Below are positions 61,201 to 64,000 of a stretch of 64,000 nt of DNA, in pieces. The DNA is taken from the NCBI GenBank assembly GCA_038501625.1, contig JAZAYU010000169.1, forward strand, positions 806,001 through 870,000. Reading direction: 5' to 3'. The notes under the pieces were generated by a model that worked only from the letters and a program-made list of their open reading frames with translations, searched no databases and was not told the DNA's origin. Position 1 is the first letter of the stretch; each line of letters starts with the position of its first letter. The DNA is from Corbicula japonica (lineage: Eukaryota > Mollusca > Bivalvia > Venerida > Cyrenidae). Position numbers and translations under genes: made by a program.

Positions 61201-61389
61201 TTACATAGCTTAATCAGCTTAATCAGGATAAAATAATTGTATTGAGACGAAAAGCAATAGAATAATATGACGCTTAAGTCATTTGAAAATATACGCAAAC
61301 ACATTTAATTAAATGTGAAACATAAAACATGTTCTAAGATTACCTGTCACTGCTCGAACTAGTACTAACAGATAAATGACAACTAACAT
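45788..61389 (-). CDS. Secreted LU-LU-EGF-fibrinogen-related domain protein (467 aa, 10 exons)
   Basis: Exons on minus: 61389-61344, 60526-60450, 58364-58157, 57802-57708, 56236-56176, 53663-53424, 52215-52079, 50161-50065, 47002-46844 and 46071-45788. All splice sites are GT-AG, every phase matches, and the sum is 1404 nt = 467 codons plus stop. Domains: signal peptide 1-15, LU/Ly6 domain 19-107, second LU 120-180, Thr-rich linker 183-207, EGF 210-240, fibrinogen-related domain 244-467. FReD landmarks: [48 protein letters not shown], the calcium-loop-like [15 protein letters not shown] and GGWWYNACY, with all four conserved Cys. FReD proteins (ficolins, tenascins, FREPs) bind sugars or acetyl groups; a pattern-recognition role is inferred. 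No lesion was found. Confidence 0.88.
46610..46815 (-). repeat. Naiad 3'-end fragment beside FReD exon 9
   Basis: CAGGAATTGACAGACCC, GAAACGGCCAGTGGCAAGAC and GGGTTTAAACCAGGTTCTAA lie within 30 bp of the donor at 46843. Confidence 0.65.
47010..48660 (-). other. FReD intron 8, part
   Basis: AT-rich, with no exon or known repeat recognised. A GC-richer patch near 48350-48440 has no assignable feature. Confidence 0.4.
48665..48775 (-). repeat. Naiad 3'-end fragment
   Basis: AAAAAAGTGAAATATGCATT, then CATCTAGTAAACACAGCCTC and AGAGCATG match the Naiad terminus. Confidence 0.65.
49310..49740 (+). pseudogene. Gypsy-type retrotransposon integrase fragment
   Basis: [16 protein letters not shown] gives the first catalytic Asp region, [16 protein letters not shown] the second, and [20 protein letters not shown] the catalytic Glu region, followed by GVKTVKRLI and, in another frame, a [22 protein letters not shown] end. 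Frame shifts and a stop show it is dead. It lies in FReD intron 8 on the opposite strand. No LTRs or gag/RT are nearby. Confidence 0.8.
50215..50330 (-). repeat. SINE D fragment
   Basis: GGAATCGAACCCGTATAGCG and GAGCTAGCTGGAACAACCCC match the tRNA-derived head at 39.85 kb, about 50 bp from the FReD exon 8 acceptor side. Confidence 0.65.
50760..51660 (-). repeat. Two degraded Naiad fragments
   Basis: 50760-51240 matches the RT region around 43000-43330 (CAACCAATACATAGTAG and neighbours). 51287-51660 starts with the Naiad 3' end (AAAAAGTGAAATGCGTATAT) and goes on to the thumb region (CTTTTTAAATTTACAGA, AACATTTCCTTTTATCTTCT) with an internal deletion. Confidence 0.7.
52636..52683. repeat. Perfect 18-bp-arm hairpin
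   Basis: TTTTATCGCATAATTGCC at 52636-52653 and its exact reverse complement at 52666-52683 flank a 12-nt loop. Confidence 0.95.
52891..53002. repeat. Long GC-rich foldback hairpin
   Basis: TGGGTGGTCGGGGCGG...GATAATTGCCCCGCTA...GATAA is mirrored by TTATCTC.TTAGCGGGGCAAT...CCGCCCCTGACCACCCA. Arms are about 44 bp with a few mismatches and a loop of about 24 bp. Confidence 0.85.
53037..53150 (+). repeat. Dispersed repeat C fragment
   Basis: AATGGGTTTTCCCTAAACGA, GGCAGGGCTCTATAAATGTA and ATCCTGCATATCACAGAG correspond to 23.2 kb. Confidence 0.55.
53424..53663 (-). CDS. Exon 6: LU end, Thr-rich linker, EGF domain
   Basis: [17 protein letters not shown] closes the LU domain. A linker rich in TTTP follows, then an EGF domain: [26 protein letters not shown]. 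The six EGF cysteines are all present. Confidence 0.85.
54005..54345 (-). repeat. Naiad coding fragment
   Basis: TTTAAATATACCTGGGAGAT, GTCAATGTGTGGTCTGAGAA and CATGCCGAGTGTAACACTGA match the IDLPSIF...[10 protein letters not shown] part of the Naiad at 43730-44060. Confidence 0.7.
54485..55390. repeat. Repeat C copies with inverted arms
   Basis: CTCAGATCCCCTGTC near 54595 mirrors GACAGGGGATCTGAG near 54710. A forward copy of the outer part (ATATCCTGCATATCACAGAC, GGAAGTATATCCTTGGGGTG) is at 55265-55385. The two open frames at 54465-54952 are not supported. Confidence 0.55.
55400..55860 (-). repeat. Naiad 3'-end copy, then SINE D and family B scraps
   Basis: 55400-55640 runs from AAAAAAGTGAAATATGCATA to GGGGGTTTAAACCGGG. 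55710-55790 has TAAATGTACGGGTTTACAGC as in SINE D, and 55795-55850 has AAAGGGAACTTTGAAAGCCA as in family B. Confidence 0.6.
56176..57802 (-). CDS. Exons 4-5: second LU domain, first part
   Basis: Exon 57802-57708 gives [20 protein letters not shown] then [11 protein letters not shown]. The short exon 56236-56176 gives [20 protein letters not shown]. The domain is finished by [15 protein letters not shown] at the start of the next exon. Exon 5 is only 61 nt but has a good acceptor (TTTGGACAG) and donor (TCTG|GTATGA), and its phases are 0 and 1 as needed. Confidence 0.75.
57205..57330. repeat. 33-bp tandem repeat, 3 units
   Basis: ACATTACAGGAGTAATGTTA (units at about 57226, 57262 and 57293) is itself a near-palindrome (TAACATTACT type). 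Confidence 0.75.
57640..58110 (-). repeat. Naiad 3'-end copy split around FReD exon 4
   Basis: 57640-57690 is the terminal piece (ATATATGCATATCAGGAATC to CACAGCCTCCCC). 57915-58100 is the more internal piece (GAACGCCTAGGAGCACACC, GTTTCACACTTGTCCAAC, AACAAGTTCTCGTATGA). Exon 57802-57708 lies between them. Confidence 0.6.
58157..60526 (-). CDS. Exons 2-3: first Ly6/uPAR (LU) domain
   Basis: Exon 60526-60450 gives [20 protein letters not shown] then CGPHK. Exon 58364-58157 gives [31 protein letters not shown]. The Cys spacing and the closing CC....LCN are the three-finger (LU) signature. The intron falls between the fourth and fifth Cys, the usual place in this family. Confidence 0.82.
58370..59795 (-). 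other. FReD intron 2, part
   Basis: AT-rich, without exons or recognised repeats. Confidence 0.45.
59800..60320 (+). repeat. Near full-length Naiad 3'-end copy
   Basis: It runs from GTTTAAGAAGGTTTATAGGG through AAGAACCTAGAAGCTCGATT, CTCGGTAAGGTCATTGAGTA and GTGAGGTTGGTGCACC to GGCGATTCCTGATATGCATA. It is sense on plus, inverted relative to 41265-41790, and 5'-truncated just where coding sequence would begin. It ends 130 bp from FReD exon 2. Confidence 0.75.
60600..60840. other. GC-rich, CpG-containing patch in FReD intron 1
   Basis: Base composition differs sharply from its surroundings (ACGTTGTCGATACGTACAAC, TGTGGCGTGTGGGCCACGTA). No exon of matching phase is needed here, since exons 1 and 2 join directly. 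It is an unknown repeat or regulatory patch. Confidence 0.3.
61344..61389 (-). CDS. Exon 1: signal peptide of FReD gene
   Basis: The ATG exon [15 protein letters not shown] + G ends at donor ACAG|GTAATC in phase 1. A hydrophobic core and small residues at the end suit signal peptidase cleavage close to Gly16. Confidence 0.75.
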
Positions 61390-61399
61390 TCCGCCTGCA

Positions 61400-62260
61400 A
61401 AAAACACGAATGAGTACATGAACTATTAACCTGAAGAAGTTGGTTTTGACAACAAACATGTCCTTGATTTGTATCGATAAACAATATAGCAAATGTACTG
61501 TGCTATTAATTTTTTTTTATTTTAACAAATCGTTAGGTTAGTGTGCTGAGGCAGAATGTTTTACTACTGACAGTTCTAGACGGTAACCCCTCGGGTTCTC
61601 ATTTTCGTTAATGGTTTGTTATGTCTATTCTGAAAATTTAATGTCCTCTTTTTTTCTCTTCTCTGTGGCTAAGCGGAAAAGCTAATATGGATGTTGCCAT
61701 TCCTGTAAGCATATTCACCTGTTTTAAAAGTTTTCCTTTTTGTAAAAGGTTATCAATAAAACGCATTACAACTCACATTGTGTAAAGGACACGAATCTAA
61801 AATGATTTTATGCATTTGTTCGCGTGAGTTAGGTTACGAACTGTATTTGTGTTAATTGCCTGTTCAAACATGTGCTGCATTAACAAAGAAGGAAGGTTGT
61901 TCTGGTGCGGGGTTAACAAGTTTTGGACTCGACTGACTTTGTTTGAATCAATTTCTATATTGACATTAATAACAATCCGAACTTTGATAAAAACGTAGTA
62001 AACACTTGTTCTTTATTGTTGTTTTTTTAATTTCTCAGTTTGTAGTTACATGTTTGTGTTCGTATACGGTAGCGATATATTGAATATATGCAGTCCAAAC
62101 GATTAACTTTAAGCTAAATTCCGATGCAAAAGCAGTTATGACATTATGATATTTTTCCAAAGACCTGCATTTTGAAATTCCTAAACGAGATTCGTGTGGT
62201 ACAAGGATAATAATTTAATTTATTTATTTGTTGCATAAAGACCACTAATTAGAGATTTTA
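61400..62260. other. Upstream region of FReD gene
   Basis: The promoter should lie here; no TATA box or clear element was identified. 61560-61720 contains a degraded Naiad-end fragment (AACCCCTCGGGTTCTCATTT, ATGTTGCCATTCCTGTAAGC). Confidence 0.4.
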
Positions 62261-62269
62261 ATACGCTTT

Positions 62270-62790
62270 TCGCTCCCAGGTAGAGGCAATGTCATTTGAA
62301 ATCCACAGTAATGCTATTTGTGCACTGTGGTGGCCGTAAAAAGTCTCATTGTACATATAGTCAGTGCTGTTATCAGTAAAATAACCCGTAACCGATGTCG
62401 TGCAGTGATAATACGAATATCAGGGATATCCAAGCAACCTTTTGGCGTTGTCCCGGTAAGCGCGTCGTCGGCATTGCAGGGCTAGGCGCTGACGGTGCGG
62501 GTTCACTCCCAGGTAGCGGCAATGTCATTTGAAATTCCAAGCAGCGCCATTTTTGCAGTGTGGCGGTCGTAAAAAGTCTCCCCGTACATATAGTCAGTTA
62601 TGTTATCTTTAAAATAAACCGTTACCGATGGCATACAGTGATGATAACGTATATCAGGGATAGCCCTGAATTACGTTATCATCACTACACGACATTGCAC
62701 GATCAACCTTTTTGGGGGTTGTCCCGGTTAGCTAAATTTGTTGCGTCGTCGGAATGGTTCGCTCCCAGGTAGAGGCAATGTCATTTTTTA
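62270..62790 (+). repeat. SINE D, overlapping tandem copies
   Basis: CGCTCCCAGGTAGAGGCAAT (62271 and 62760) and TCACTCCCAGGTAGCGGCAA (62503), GTCGTAAAAAGTCTCCCCGT, and the tRNA-like GGGTTGTCCCGGTTAGC recur. About two and a half copies are in the same orientation, the opposite of 39.85 kb. Confidence 0.7.
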
Positions 62791-62799
62791 TTTCATCAG

Positions 62800-63260
62800 C
62801 TCTTTTTGTTTCCCTCTCTTTTATCTTCTTATTTATTTATTGTGTTTTATACAATCATAATTAACATAAATTCTATCATATTTGGCAGTCTAACTGCAAA
62901 ATTTCTTTGTACCAAAATTAAAGTAAAATTTTCTCAGCATTTTACAAGATCACTGACTTATACATTTGTCAAAAGTTCTACATGCACATTTTTTTAAATT
63001 TTGAATATCTCAAAGTCAACTTATTCTAATTAAAAGAAAGTTTGACATTATGTTAAAATGTTGAAATGTGAAATTTTCTTTTTTTTTGTTTTTTTTTCAG
63101 GCCCCTTTCACAGGGTAACCCCATTTATTTTTTTCATAGCAAGCACATTCATAAATACAAAACTAGATAAGCAACAAACAAACATGCAAACAAACAAAAG
63201 GACAACATATGGATGGATAACGAATATGAATAGAATTACCCTGAAGAAAAGGCCTAAATA
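62800..63260. other. Intergenic, nothing recognised
   Basis: AT-rich sequence without features. Confidence 0.4.
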
Positions 63261-63263
63261 TAC

Positions 63264-63449
<186 letters not shown>

Positions 63450-63469
63450 CACTCACACACACACTTAAC

Positions 63470-64000
63470 CATACATACATTTACATTTAAACAAACATAC
63501 AAGTAACAACATCTACTAATGTATAACTCAGAATTTATGTTTTCCTCAGTTTAAACATGCTAAATATTTTGAGAGGTGTTTTAGTAAACAAAAAAAAACA
63601 CAGAAAAAGGCATCTTATTAAACTACCGGTTTATTTTTGTTGCTGTTTAACAAATTTAGAGGGTAGAATTTTGTAGAGCAGCAATCAACAAGAGTGTTTT
63701 ACAACTACATAACAATACCTAATTAAACAAGAAAAAATGAAGCGAAAAAACGTTATGTTCCCAGACCAATTAATGTTTCAATCAAATGTTTAACTTTATT
63801 AAGGAAAGATATCTTTTTTTCTGATTGCATCCATATTTCTTTATTAATTTTCAAAAGATATTTTATATAAGCTTTTAAACCCTCTACTGTTGGCTGTAAT
63901 TTAAGCATTTTGCATTTGTAAATATACATCTTTACATAAATCAAAAAGAGGTTTTCTGGATAAAATTTTCTTTCTTTAAAACCAAAAGTATAACATGCTC
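63470..64000. other. Intergenic, nothing recognised
   Basis: AT-rich, with one short minus open frame (63753-63944) lacking domain character. Confidence 0.4.

Overview
The window is eukaryotic nuclear DNA. It is AT-rich, and its genes are split into short exons with GT-AG introns. They lie among SINEs, LINE and Penelope-like retroelement debris, foldback elements, minisatellites and rolling-circle-like elements with about 157-159 bp internal tandem units. This repeat content, together with fibrinogen-related, Ly6/uPAR and WxxW/mucin secreted genes, fits a lophotrochozoan, most likely a bivalve mollusc. The species assignment is inference. All exon models below were read by eye from splice sites and frame; no RNA evidence or database search was available.

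Layout: 0.3-4.1 kb (minus) holds exons of a PHD-finger protein whose middle resembles DUF6589-type proteins, with the DUF6589 core apparently missing. 4.5-9.4 kb is repeats, including a rolling-circle-like element with ten 159-bp units. 9.7-12.0 kb (plus) is a damaged RecQ-like helicase. 13.6-17.0 kb (minus) is a Thr-rich mucin-like WxxW gene running into an 80-bp minisatellite. 17-31 kb is mostly mobile DNA: a 24-bp array, an inverted tRNA-derived pair with a nested element, two TIR elements and a 1-kb palindrome, plus one real intron-containing tRNA-Ile(UAU). 31.9-34.8 kb (minus) holds a compact three-exon secreted WxxW gene of 134 aa. 35-40 kb is repeats. 40.4-45.5 kb is a nested retroelement complex: an L1/Tx1-like LINE on plus, split by a Naiad-type Penelope-like element on minus with N-terminal GIY-YIG, which is itself split by a mariner 5' end.

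The best gene runs from 61.4 to 45.8 kb on the minus strand. Ten exons have perfectly matching phases and sum to 1404 nt. They encode 467 aa: signal peptide, two Ly6/uPAR (three-finger, LU) domains, a Thr-rich linker, one EGF domain and a complete fibrinogen-related domain (FReD). It looks intact and would be a secreted, lectin-like recognition protein. Its introns are filled with Naiad fragments, a Gypsy integrase remnant, SINEs and foldback hairpins.

The window has a cluster of secreted or recognition-type genes on one strand (FReD/LU, two WxxW proteins). The WxxW paralogs point to local duplication. The damaged genes (RecQ, mucin-like WxxW, PHD/DUF6589-like) sit in the same repeat-rich setting.
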